Source of the DNA: Chelatococcus albus
GTDB lineage: Bacteria; Pseudomonadota; Alphaproteobacteria; Rhizobiales; Beijerinckiaceae
NCBI RefSeq assembly: GCF_030067675.1
Contig: NZ_JASJEV010000009.1
Location: forward strand, 1 to 64,000
Direction: 5' to 3'
DNA: 64,000 bases
Both the position numbers and the translations under genes were made by a program. Positions 35,662 to 43,352 of the stretch are shown piece after piece; the stretch's first letter is position 1; every line of letters begins with the position of its first letter. The notes under the pieces are model-generated. The model was not told the DNA's origin. It saw only the letters and a list, made by a program, of their open reading frames with translations, and did not search any database.

Positions 35662-36486
35662 CTAGACTTTCGTTGCAGGTGACCGCGGGACCGGATCGAA
35701 CAGCCGGAAGAGCACGAGCCCGGCCAGGAAGCCGCCCACATGCGCTTCCCAGGCGATGCTCACGCCCTCGGGACCCGGCACGCTCCCGAGGCCGAGGGCG
35801 ATGTTCGTCGCGAACCAGACGACGAGGAAGGTCGCCGCGCGCCTGTCACGCACGATGACGCCGAGCGGCGGCGCCGGCTGCATGTCCGCCGCATCGCGCT
35901 CGTGGTGCAACATCGACAACGGCCGCGACGGCTGGAAGGCGAAGCGCACGGCCGCCGCCATGCAACCCGATATCGCGCCGGAGGCTCCGACCACCGGCAG
36001 GAGGTCGTAGGGGTGGCTGACGAGATGCGCCGCGGCGCCCGCCACCGCGCAGACGGCGAAGAGCAGGAGAAAGCGCGCTGGCCCGAAGCGGCGCGCCACG
36101 GGGCTGCCGAAGGCGAGCAGCCACAGGCTGTTGAAGGCCAGGTGCAGCCAGGAGCCGTGCAGGAAGGCGTAGGTGAGGAGCGTCCATGGCTTCCAGTCTC
36201 CCGGTCCTAGCACGATGCGCGCGAGGATCAGCCGCTGCCCGGCCCCCTCGCCATCCTCCTCTGCGATGTGTTCCGCAACCGCCGCCAGCCACTCGGGATC
36301 GAGGCCCACGAGGAACCGCGCGGGAATGAAGCCGAAATCGAGGACGAGGCGGAAATCCGCCTCCTCGCCGAGGAAGATCCGTCCGACATGAATCAGCACC
36401 AGAACCGCGATCAGGATCACAAGCACGGTCGGCGCATTGAACATCGGCTCGCGCGGCGACCGCGGCGGAAGGGGTTCGAAGCTCAT
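35662..36486 (-). CDS. rhomboid family intramembrane serine protease
   Basis: 274-aa polytopic protease with about six or seven membrane helices. HGSWLHLAFNSLWLLAFG (110-127) gives the HxxxN loop, Ser169 in VVGASGAISG is the nucleophile, and His249 in EAHVGGFLAG completes the dyad. An insertion of about 40 residues (HERDAADMQPAPP) separates the helices around Ser and His. It would cleave transmembrane segments of unknown substrates in the inner membrane. No close operon partner; transcribed in the same direction as the CBS gene. Confidence 0.92.
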   Translation of the reverse strand: MSFEPLPPRSPREPMFNAPTVLVILIAVLVLIHVGRIFLGEEADFRLVLDFGFIPARFLVGLDPEWLAAVAEHIAEEDGEGAGQRLILARIVLGPGDWKPWTLLTYAFLHGSWLHLAFNSLWLLAFGSPVARRFGPARFLLLFAVCAVAGAAAHLVSHPYDLLPVVGASGAISGCMAAAVRFAFQPSRPLSMLHHERDAADMQPAPPLGVIVRDRRAATFLVVWFATNIALGLGSVPGPEGVSIAWEAHVGGFLAGLVLFRLFDPVPRSPATKV

Positions 36487-36967
36487 GCCACGAGGATGAC
36501 GAGCCCGACGGGCGGCGCAAGCCGTTGCCGCGGCAAACGGACAGTCGTGGACAAGAAAAAGGGGAGAGCGCCGGGCGCCCTCCCCTGTCCGGTGAAGCCC
36601 GGCCGGCCTGCATGGGACCCGCCGGTCTGCCCGACGCCGCTCGACGAGCGGCTCCTGGTCACGTCTTCACCCCCCTGTCGACTGTCACGAGCCACCCTGC
36701 CGAAGGAGCGAAGGCGGATGGCTGAAACCGTGGCGGGGACACGCTCGCAGGAAACGATTGTCGCGGCAACGTCAACCCTTCGTTAACCCTAACGGAACTG
36801 ACGGCCAGCAGGGGCGTTGGTCAGTCGACGGGCACTGGCACGCCGCATGCGACGGGCAGCGCGGGAACCGCGGCTTTCGATCCGACATCGCCATTCGGGC
36901 ACGGTTGTGGATCGAAACCGGACGGGGGGCGGCAGGCACCCTGTCCCCGGATGGGCTGGACGCTACG
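36487..36967. other. intergenic region between rhomboid and PAS_5 genes
   Basis: 481 bp without a known gene. It holds the divergent promoters of the rhomboid and PAS_5 genes. A 22-codon frame (36718-36786) has an AAGGAG Shine-Dalgarno at 9-nt spacing and could be a small peptide or leader. A CtrA-like site overlaps its stop codon. Upstream of it, 36500-36700 is plain G+C-rich spacer. Confidence 0.4.
36772..36787 (+). promoter_or_regulatory. CtrA-like box
   Basis: TCAA-CCCTTCG-TTAAC, one mismatch from the alphaproteobacterial CtrA consensus TTAA-N7-TTAAC. It lies 180 bp upstream of the PAS_5 start in an A+T-richer patch. Candidate only. Confidence 0.4.
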
Positions 36968-37552
36968 ATGAAACACGCGACGACGCGCATTCTCTTCTCG
37001 TATTGGGACAAGCTCCGGGGCGAGCGCATGGCACCGGAGCGCGGCGAGATCGAGCCCGGCGCCATCCGCCATGTCCTGGCCGACACCTTCATCCTCGAGG
37101 TGGCGGCCCACGGCACCGTCACCTTCCGGCTCGCGGGGACGCGCCTGTGCGCGCTCTTCGGCAGCGAGCTGAAATATCGCCGCCTCGCCTCGCTCTGGGG
37201 AGGCGCCGATCAGCTGGAGATCGCGCGGCTCGTCAATGTCGTCCTCGACGAATCGGCGGGTGTCGTCGGCGGCGTGACCGGCACCACCGTAGGCGGCGAG
37301 ACGATCGAACTGGAGCTGCTGCTCCTGCCGCTGCGCCATCACGGCAAGAGCCACGCGCGCGTGCTCGGTGCGCTCTCGCCGCAGGTCGTGCCCACCTGGC
37401 TCGGCTTCGACCGCATCGGAATGCTGAGCACGACCTCCCAGCGCATCATCTGGCCTGCCGGCCGCGAGCCCGACGGCGCCCCGCTGGGCGCCGACGTCGA
37501 CACCCGGCCGCACCGCCTCAATCTCGTTATTCTGCCGGGCGGCAGGCACTGA
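36968..37552 (+). CDS. PAS domain protein (PAS_5 family)
   Basis: 194-aa protein matching the PAS_5 (PF07310) group that is confined mostly to alphaproteobacteria. ILFSYWDKLRGERMAPERGEIEPGAIRHVLADTFILE (about 8-44) is the typical opening, followed by TFRLAGTRLCALFGSELKYR (about 53-72). It is a single-domain cytoplasmic protein of unknown ligand and partner. The ATG at 36968 is the family start. The double-PilZ gene follows on the same strand 99 bp downstream, which may link both to envelope or c-di-GMP signalling. Confidence 0.88.
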   Translation: MKHATTRILFSYWDKLRGERMAPERGEIEPGAIRHVLADTFILEVAAHGTVTFRLAGTRLCALFGSELKYRRLASLWGGADQLEIARLVNVVLDESAGVVGGVTGTTVGGETIELELLLLPLRHHGKSHARVLGALSPQVVPTWLGFDRIGMLSTTSQRIIWPAGREPDGAPLGADVDTRPHRLNLVILPGGRH

Positions 37553-37561
37553 GATGTCGTG

Positions 37562-37577
37562 CTAAGGCAGCATTAAT
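37562..37577 (+). promoter_or_regulatory. CtrA-like box upstream of PilZ gene
   Basis: CTAA-GGCAGCA-TTAAT, close to TTAA-N7-TTAAC, about 75 bp upstream of the PilZ start. The position suits regulation of the PilZ gene. Candidate only. Confidence 0.35.
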
Positions 37578-37651
37578 CTCCGCCGGGTAGTCTGCCCCCG
37601 GAACATTGCCCGTTGCCGACCGTCGCGGATTGCGAGTTCGACGCGCCCCAG

Positions 37652-38269
37652 ATGCAGCCCCAGCAGCGTCATAACCAGGTGCCGAGCGCCCGCCCCTTGG
37701 AGCGGCGGCGGCATGCGCGCGTCAAGGTGGCCCTGCTCGGGCGCTACATGCTGAGCAATCGGCAGGAATATCCCTGCCAGACCATCGACATGTCCCCCGG
37801 CGGCGTCTCTCTCATCGCGCCGATGCGGGGCGAGATCGGCGAGCGCGTCATCGTCTACCTGGAGCACATCGGCCGCATCGAGGGCGAGATCGTGCGCCAC
37901 ATCGAGAACGGCTTCGCGATGACCATCGCCGCGCCCCTGCGCAAGCGCGACAAGCTCGCGAACCAGCTCACATGGCTCGCCAACCGCCACGCCCTCGGCC
38001 TGCCGGAAGACCGCCGCCACGAGCGCATCGTGCCGCGCAAGGCCATCGCGCTTCTCCGCCTGCCGGACGGCAGCGAGCACGCCGTGCGCATCATCGACGT
38101 GTCGCTGTCGGGCGCGGCCCTGTCCTCGACGCTGCGCCCGACCATCGGCACCGCGGTGGTCGTCGGCCGCACGCCCGCCAAGGTTGTGCGCCGCTTCGAG
38201 GGTGGTATCGCCGTCGAGTTCCAGACGCCGCTCACGGACGACGAGTTCAGCGAAGCGATCGAACTCTGA
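37652..38269 (+). CDS. double PilZ domain protein
   Basis: 205-aa protein with two PilZ domains. Domain 1 (about 15-105) has the RRRHARVKV arginine motif and DMSPGGVSL; domain 2 (about 115-203) has DRRHERIVPRK and DVSLSGAALS. Both keep the RxxxR and D/NxSxxG elements needed for cyclic di-GMP binding, so both may bind. There is no effector domain, so it probably works as a c-di-GMP-dependent adaptor. The ATG at 37652 is used; a TTG at 37613 is in frame. It precedes two LapG-like peptidase genes. Confidence 0.9.
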   Translation: MQPQQRHNQVPSARPLERRRHARVKVALLGRYMLSNRQEYPCQTIDMSPGGVSLIAPMRGEIGERVIVYLEHIGRIEGEIVRHIENGFAMTIAAPLRKRDKLANQLTWLANRHALGLPEDRRHERIVPRKAIALLRLPDGSEHAVRIIDVSLSGAALSSTLRPTIGTAVVVGRTPAKVVRRFEGGIAVEFQTPLTDDEFSEAIEL

Positions 38270-38739
38270 TCGCGGCCCCGCGGCCGGGCTTCATCGCCGG
38301 TCAGCCCCCTCCCCCGAAGATCACGCCTGCGAGGGCAAGGTCGCCGTCATCGAGCGGCCGGGCAGTCCGGCCCCGCCTCTCCCTGCCGTCCCGCAGCCGC
38401 GTGCTCTGAAGCGCCCGCCCCTTGGGGGCAGCCCCGGCGGCAGTTTCAGATCCGGTGCGGGAGATGGGGAACGCACGGCATCGGTGGCGACCTTGTCTGC
38501 GCCTGCGTCGGCTCCGGACGCCGGGGTCGCCCTTCGGCCGCCCACGGTCACCGGGCAAGGCCGGGGAGCTGCTCCGCCTTGCCGGAAAGGATCGAATTTT
38601 ACGCAACTCAATTATTCTTCATTTTGCTTGTTTTTTACAAGAATTAACACGCGGTATATACATCAAATTGTCGAATTGAACTTCAGTCGACGCAAAATGG
38701 ACCATGCGAATGTGATCCCCGGCGGACAGGGGAACACAC
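38270..38739. other. intergenic region upstream of first BTLCP gene
   Basis: 470 bp without a gene. The first 315 bp are G+C-rich with no feature I can name. From 38588 to 38700 the sequence turns sharply A+T-rich, unlike anything else in the window. A promoter candidate is TTTTAC (38633-38638), 16-bp spacer, TATATA (38655-38660), about 80 bp upstream of the BTLCP start. Confidence 0.5.
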
Positions 38740-39363
38740 ATGGTTCGCATTGCATCACATGAATTTCGCGTGGCGGCTGTGGCCGCCGCAATGGTGATGG
38801 CTGGCGGCGCCTGGGCGGCGAACGTCCTGCCGGTGGCCAGCGCGCCCGTGATGCCCGGCGACGTGGCACGCTCTCCGATCGGATGGATCGACTTCTGCCG
38901 GCGTCACGCGGGGGAATGCGATGTCGACAGCACCGAGCCGGATCGCATCCGCCTCACGCCCGCGGCCTGGAAACAGCTTCAGGCCATCAACAACGAGGTC
39001 AATGCCGCCATCGAGCCGGTGACGGACGAGGAGCACTTCGGCGTCGTGGAAAGCTGGGACTTTCCCGATGACGGCAAGGGCGACTGCGAGGACTTCGCCC
39101 TGCTCAAGCGCAGGAAGCTCGCCGCCGCCGGCTTCCCGCGCCGGGCTCTCCTCATGACGGTCGTGCTCGACGAGCAGCGGGCCGGTCACGCCGTGCTGAT
39201 GGTGCGCACGGACCGTGGCGACTTCATCCTCGACAACAAGCGCGACACCATCCTGCCGTGGACGAGCACCGGCTACGTCTACATCAAGCGCGAGAGCCAG
39301 ATCGCGGCGGGCTGGGTATCGCTCGGCCGCGTCGGCTCCGAGACGGCCACTGCCGCCCGCTGA
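38740..39363 (+). CDS. transglutaminase-like cysteine peptidase (BTLCP, LapG-like)
   Basis: 207-aa exported protein of PF06035. Signal peptide at 1-26 (cleavage near AWA-AN). Catalytic triad by LapG spacing: Cys116 in GKGDCEDFALLKR, His150 in AGHAVLMVRTDRG and Asp165 in FILDNKR; the acidic calcium-site residues ESWDFPDDGKGD precede Cys. LapG-type periplasmic proteases release biofilm adhesins under control of the c-di-GMP receptor LapD; no LapD/LapA-like gene is nearby. A second copy follows 266 bp downstream. Confidence 0.92.
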   Translation: MVRIASHEFRVAAVAAAMVMAGGAWAANVLPVASAPVMPGDVARSPIGWIDFCRRHAGECDVDSTEPDRIRLTPAAWKQLQAINNEVNAAIEPVTDEEHFGVVESWDFPDDGKGDCEDFALLKRRKLAAAGFPRRALLMTVVLDEQRAGHAVLMVRTDRGDFILDNKRDTILPWTSTGYVYIKRESQIAAGWVSLGRVGSETATAAR

Positions 39364-39435
39364 GGAGGCGATCCCCGGACAGTTCGCGAACCCCGGTCAC
39401 GTCCCCACCCACCGTCCCCACGACCGGGCTTCGCT

Positions 39436-39463
39436 GCGGGGCCGATCTACTGGTCGGCCCCGC
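39436..39463 (+). terminator. hairpin after first BTLCP gene
   Basis: GCGGGGCCGA, 8-nt loop, TCGGCCCCGC: a perfect 10-bp stem followed by GCTTCTTCT, 73 bp after the first BTLCP stop. The best terminator-like structure in the window; it would insulate the two paralogues from each other. Confidence 0.65.
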
Positions 39464-39595
39464 GCTTCTTCTGGCGAGGCGCAGACGAACGCCGCCGCGC
39501 ACGCAACAACAAAGCGCGGGCCGTTAACGCTCTTTTGCATTCATGGTGAACGCGACATGAACATACTTGCTCGTCCCCCGATCTTCATGAAATGG

Positions 39596-39611
39596 TAAAG
39601 AAGAGGTTAAC
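39596..39611 (+). promoter_or_regulatory. weak CtrA-like box upstream of second BTLCP gene
   Basis: TAAA-GAAGAGG-TTAAC, ending 18 bp before the GTG start. One mismatch in the left half. GAAGAGG in the spacer may also be the Shine-Dalgarno region, so the match may be fortuitous. Confidence 0.25.
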
Positions 39612-39629
39612 GCCACAGGGGACGATCTG

Positions 39630-40265
39630 GTGGCCGGACGAGTGTGCGTTACGCTGGCGCTCGCGGGGGCGCTTGCGTATTTTCCAGCCCGCGCCGAGGA
39701 GCAGACAGCGGCCCTGCCGCCGGAGTTGCCCCCCGGTCAGACAGCCAGCGAAACCGGTCAGGCATCGGTGCCGGTCGGGTGGTTGGATTTCTGCCGCAAG
39801 AACGCGGAGGACTGCCGCGTCGGCAGCCTTCCCAAGGTGAACATCGTGCTGACGCAGCGCCTCTGGCGCACGATCACCTCGATCAATGCCAGCGTGAACC
39901 GCTCCATCGAACCGGTCACGGACGACGAGCACTGGGGCGTGGCCGAGTCCTGGGACTACTCCACCGACGGCAAGGGCGACTGCGAGGACTATGTCCTCAT
40001 GAAACGCAGGCTCCTCATGCAGGCTGGCCTCCCGCGTCAGGCCCTGCTCGTCACCGTCGTCCGCGACCTCGAGGGCGAAGGTCACGCGGTGCTGACGGTC
40101 AAGACCGACCGCGGCGATCTCATCCTCGACAACAAGCGCCAGTCGATCCTGCCCTGGACGCAGACGGGCTATCGCTTCCTCAAGCGTCAGTCGCAGGAGA
40201 ACCCGAACCAGTGGGTTTCGCTTGGCGCTCCCGCCACCGCGACGGCGACGGCGACCGCCCCCTGA
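39630..40265 (+). CDS. second transglutaminase-like cysteine peptidase (BTLCP)
   Basis: 211-aa paralogue of the preceding peptidase. Signal peptide 1-22 (YFPARA-EE), then a proline/threonine-rich linker. Triad: Cys118 in GKGDCEDYVLMKR, His152 in EGHAVLTVKTDRG, Asp167 in LILDNKR, with exactly the same spacing (34 and 15) as in the first copy. The mature domains align end to end, so this is a tandem duplication that has diverged. GTG start at 39630. Probably periplasmic; target adhesin not present in the window. Confidence 0.92.
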   Translation: MAGRVCVTLALAGALAYFPARAEEQTAALPPELPPGQTASETGQASVPVGWLDFCRKNAEDCRVGSLPKVNIVLTQRLWRTITSINASVNRSIEPVTDDEHWGVAESWDYSTDGKGDCEDYVLMKRRLLMQAGLPRQALLVTVVRDLEGEGHAVLTVKTDRGDLILDNKRQSILPWTQTGYRFLKRQSQENPNQWVSLGAPATATATATAP

Positions 40266-40278
40266 GCCGGATCCTGCC

Positions 40279-40812
40279 TCAGTCGGCGATGCACTTCAGG
40301 CCCCTGGCGTAGCGCTGCCAGTTGGCGACGTAGCCCATCGCCGAGAGCTTCAGGCGCTCGGCAGCCGCCGCGTCGAGCGAACGCACCGCCCGTGCCGGCG
40401 CCCCGACAATGAGCGAATGGTCGGGGAATTCCTTGCCTTCGGTGACGAGTGCATTGGCACCGACGAGGCAATTCGCCCCGATCCTGGCGCCGTTGAGCAC
40501 GGTCGCGCCCATGCCGATGAGCGTGTTGGCCCCGAGCGTGCAGCCGTGCAGGATGGCATGGTGGCCGATCGTGCATCCCTCCCCGATCGTCAGCGGAAAG
40601 CCGAGATCGGTATGCAGCATGGCGCCCTCCTGGATGTTGGTGCGGGCGCCCACGTCGACGAGCTCGTTGTCGCCGCGCAGCACCGCCCCGAACCAGATCC
40701 CGACGTCCTCCCCGAGCCGCACCCGGCCGATCACATGAGCGTCCGGCGCGACCCAGAAGCGCCCGTCCGCCGGAACTTCCGGCCGAACGTCGTCGAGACT
40801 GTAGAGCGGCAT
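40279..40812 (-). CDS. gamma carbonic anhydrase family protein
   Basis: 177-aa left-handed beta-helix protein of the gamma-CA/YrdA/PaaY type. Hexapeptide turns run from about 20 to 135, with likely zinc ligands His in GAMLHTD (about 66-72) and in TIGHHAILHG (about 83-92). Family members hydrate CO2 or bind metals without known activity. The ATG at 40812 is the family start. It converges with the second BTLCP gene (13-bp gap). Confidence 0.93.
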   Translation of the reverse strand: MPLYSLDDVRPEVPADGRFWVAPDAHVIGRVRLGEDVGIWFGAVLRGDNELVDVGARTNIQEGAMLHTDLGFPLTIGEGCTIGHHAILHGCTLGANTLIGMGATVLNGARIGANCLVGANALVTEGKEFPDHSLIVGAPARAVRSLDAAAAERLKLSAMGYVANWQRYARGLKCIAD

Positions 40813-40895
40813 CACGCATCCTCCCGTCACTGTCCTCGTGACGGAGGAGGCCGGTCCCGACAGGTCCCGTCAAGTCCCGGCGTCGCGCGAGGCCG

Positions 40896-41231
40896 TCAAT
40901 GACCGATGAAGCGCAGCGCCAGGTCGAGCACGACACGCCCGCTCATCAGGCTCCAGAGCGAGGCGAACAGCGTCGCCAGCATCACGAAGACGAAGTGCTG
41001 CACTGCCGGCCCGTCCAGGCGCTGGCGGGCGTGCATCATGTTGCGCAGGATGATGAACGGGCCGCAGAAGACCACCACCGGCACGCAGACCATGGCCGCG
41101 ACGCCACCCGCCCGCAGCAGGCGGAAGCTCGCCCGGCGCTCGGTGAAGAGCTCGAAGCAGCTGGCCATGAGACCGGCAAAAGCAAAGCCGAGCAGCAGCG
41201 CCCGCAGGGCATCGACGGCGGCTGGATTCAT
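40896..41231 (-). CDS. DUF6949 family membrane protein
   Basis: 111-aa inner-membrane protein with three hydrophobic segments (about 8-30, 42-65, 78-105). The pattern LLLGFAFAGLMASCFELFTERRASFRLL, GPFIILRNMMHARQ and FASLWSLMSGRVVLDLAL matches the DUF6949 group of Hyphomicrobiales. Function unknown. It is divergent from the hypothetical gene at 41364, with a perfect CtrA-type box between them. Confidence 0.8.
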   Translation of the reverse strand: MNPAAVDALRALLLGFAFAGLMASCFELFTERRASFRLLRAGGVAAMVCVPVVVFCGPFIILRNMMHARQRLDGPAVQHFVFVMLATLFASLWSLMSGRVVLDLALRFIGH

Positions 41232-41277
41232 CTGGCGTGTCACTCCACTCCCCACGCCGGGCCAGTGTGCCGCATGC

Positions 41278-41292
41278 TTAACGGGCGGTTAA
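41278..41292. promoter_or_regulatory. CtrA-type box, TTAA-N7-TTAA
   Basis: CTTAA-CGGGCGG-TTAAG (TTAA at 41278-41281 and 41289-41292), an exact match to the TTAA-N7-TTAA core and nearly palindromic, so readable on both strands. It lies between divergent genes: 47 bp from the DUF6949 start and 72 bp from the hypothetical start. A strong candidate for cell-cycle or motility regulation by CtrA. Confidence 0.6.
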
Positions 41293-41363
41293 GCCGGATC
41301 CTGCAATCATGCTTAATCGGTGCCGCCCCTCGGGCGGCCACCTGCGACCCACGGGGGCGATCG

Positions 41364-42053
41364 ATGCAAAGCGCAACGACGGCCGTTCCGGCGCCGGCCG
41401 CGCCCGGGTACGCCCGTCCGGCCGATCGCCTGGTGCTCGGGCTCATCGCCTGTTCGCTGATCGCCGCCCTTGGCCTTGCCGCGAGCGGCCGGCTCGCGCG
41501 CGAGCAGCCCTTGCCACCTGCGGCGACCGTGTCCCTTCGCCTCGGCGATCTGGCCCTCGCCGTGCCCGCCGCCTGGCTGCGTGCCACGATGCCGGCAGGA
41601 GGCGGACCGGTCCACCGGCTCGATCTCGTTCTTCCCTGGCCGAATGGGGCGCCGTCGCGCGCGGATGGCGGCCCGGCCGGACCGCTCGGCGGCAAGGTGC
41701 TCCTCGGCCTTGTCCCGGCCGGGCGGCTCCTTGCCGGGCCGGACGAGGGGACACGCCGCCATGCCCGCTTCCTGGCCCCGGCGGTCGAGGCAGGCCCCGG
41801 CGGCCTGCTGCGCCGCCGCTTCCGGGAGGGCTCACCCTATCAGGGGGAGGAGTTCTTCATCGCCCCGCCGGACGAACGGGCCTTTTCCGCCCGCTGCGGG
41901 AGCATATCGACCGGTGCGACGCCCGCGACCTGCGTCTCGACGTTGCGTGTCGGCCGGCTCGATGTCGAGCTGCGCTTCGACCCGGCTCTGCTCGCCCAAT
42001 GGCGGCGCCTTGCGCACGGCGCCGAGCGCGCCGTCGCCGCGATCTCGCCGTGA
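41364..42053 (+). CDS. membrane-anchored protein, unknown function
   Basis: 229-aa protein with one transmembrane segment (about 24-46; LVLGLIACSLIAALGLAASG) and a periplasmic domain with LRLGDLALAVPAAWLRATMP and FFIAPPDERAFSARCGS...CVSTLRVGRLDVELRF; the two cysteines may pair. The domain resembles alphaproteobacterial proteins annotated only as hypothetical. The ATG at 41364 follows a weak ribosome site. Divergent from DUF6949 and probably co-regulated through the intervening box. No function can be assigned. Confidence 0.75.
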   Translation: MQSATTAVPAPAAPGYARPADRLVLGLIACSLIAALGLAASGRLAREQPLPPAATVSLRLGDLALAVPAAWLRATMPAGGGPVHRLDLVLPWPNGAPSRADGGPAGPLGGKVLLGLVPAGRLLAGPDEGTRRHARFLAPAVEAGPGGLLRRRFREGSPYQGEEFFIAPPDERAFSARCGSISTGATPATCVSTLRVGRLDVELRFDPALLAQWRRLAHGAERAVAAISP

Positions 42054-42102
42054 GCGGGCGGGCACCTTCCGGCCGGGCCGGATCCCCGCCTTCGCCGCTC
42101 GA

Positions 42103-42315
42103 TCAGTCCTCGAGGTCGGTGTCGAGGATGGCCATCTGGAAGTTGTAGGACTTGTCTCCGTCCTCGTCGTCGAGGAACAGCACCCCGAGGAACTCCTCGC
42201 CCACGTAGACTTCGGCCGAATCCGTCTTGCGCGGCCGCGGCACGACGCGGATGGAATTGTTGGCAAAGGTCCGGCGCAGGTAGCGCTCGACCTTGGCGAG
42301 CTCGGTCTTGTCCAT
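42103..42315 (-). CDS. DUF3126 family protein
   Basis: 70-aa small protein of DUF3126: MDKTELAKVERYLRRTFANNSIRVVPRPRKTDSAEVYVGEEFLGVLFLDDEDGD, acidic C terminus. DUF3126 sits near cysE in many alphaproteobacteria, as here (78 bp downstream of cysE, same strand), so they may be an operon. Role unknown. Confidence 0.88.
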   Translation of the reverse strand: MDKTELAKVERYLRRTFANNSIRVVPRPRKTDSAEVYVGEEFLGVLFLDDEDGDKSYNFQMAILDTDLED

Positions 42316-42392
42316 GGCCGCAGCCTCTCTCTTGTTCGTCGTCACCCCCGCCCTTGCCATGCGGAGGATCGACGGGCAAGGGCTGGCGGCGA

Positions 42393-43232
42393 CTAATCCT
42401 CGCTCTTCTCGGCGAGGATCTGATCCATGCTGCGCGCTGGCTCGGCGCAACCGGCCGCACCCACCACGCGGGCGGGCACGCCGGCGACCGTGGTGTTGTG
42501 CGGCACCGGCTGGAGGACGACGGAACCCGCCGCCACGCGGGCGCAGTGGCCCACTTCGATATTGCCGAGAATCTTGGCGCCGGCGCCGATGAGAACGCCG
42601 TGGCGGATCTTGGGATGGCGGTCGCCCCGCTCCTTGCCCGTGCCGCCGAGCGTCACGCCCTGCAGGATCGAAACGTTATCCTCGACAACCGCGGTCTGGC
42701 CGATGACGACCCCCGTCGCGTGGTCGAGGAAGATGCCCCGGCCGATGCGCGCCGCCGGGTTGATGTCGGTCTGGAACACCTCGGAGGAGCGGCTCTGCAG
42801 GTACAGCGCGAAGTCCTTGCGACCCTTGCGCCACAGCCAGTTGGCGAGCCGGTAGGTCTGGATGGCGTGGAAGCCCTTGAAATAGAGCACCGGCTCGATG
42901 AGGCGCACGCAGGCCGGATCGCGGTCGGCCACGGCCACGATGTCGGCGCGGAAGGCCTCGCCGATGCTCGCGTCGTCCGCCACGGCCGCCATGAATGCCT
43001 GGGCGATGAGCTCGGCCGGGATCACGTCATGGTCGAGGCGGCCGGCGATCCGGTGGATGACCGCCGACTCGAGCGTGTCGTGATTGAGGATCGTGGCGAG
43101 CACGAAGCCCGCGAGCTCCGGCTCCCGGGCGACCACCTCCTCCGCCTCCTGGCGCAGGCGCGACCAGACCGGGTCGACCTTGTCGAGACGGTGGTGTGTG
43201 CGTTCATGCGCCTTGAGCTGTCCGGTCGCCAT
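42393..43232 (-). CDS. cysE: serine O-acetyltransferase
   Basis: 279-aa enzyme making O-acetyl-L-serine from serine and acetyl-CoA, the first step of cysteine synthesis. N-terminal SATase domain (1-145) with WSRLRQEAEEVVAREPELAGF and FYFKGFHAIQTYRLANWLW-like block, then left-handed beta-helix repeats (about 150-250) with PAARIGRGIFLDHATGVVIG and the catalytic His in DHATG. GAGGGAA precedes the ATG at 43232. DUF3126 follows on the same strand. Confidence 0.95.
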   Translation of the reverse strand: MATGQLKAHERTHHRLDKVDPVWSRLRQEAEEVVAREPELAGFVLATILNHDTLESAVIHRIAGRLDHDVIPAELIAQAFMAAVADDASIGEAFRADIVAVADRDPACVRLIEPVLYFKGFHAIQTYRLANWLWRKGRKDFALYLQSRSSEVFQTDINPAARIGRGIFLDHATGVVIGQTAVVEDNVSILQGVTLGGTGKERGDRHPKIRHGVLIGAGAKILGNIEVGHCARVAAGSVVLQPVPHNTTVAGVPARVVGAAGCAEPARSMDQILAEKSED

Positions 43233-43352
43233 GGGAAGTTCCCTCGCTCATCCGCCGTTCGCCCTTCACCCCAGCGCGCGGCTCGGTCAATGATGCTATC
43301 ACAGCTAGGCGCCCCCGGCGCAAAATGCCAGCCCCACCACGCCATCTCCCTC

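Noticed and set aside
38301-38606. 101-aa minus-strand open frame
   Set aside because: Arg-rich, no ribosome site, composition of non-coding G+C-rich DNA.
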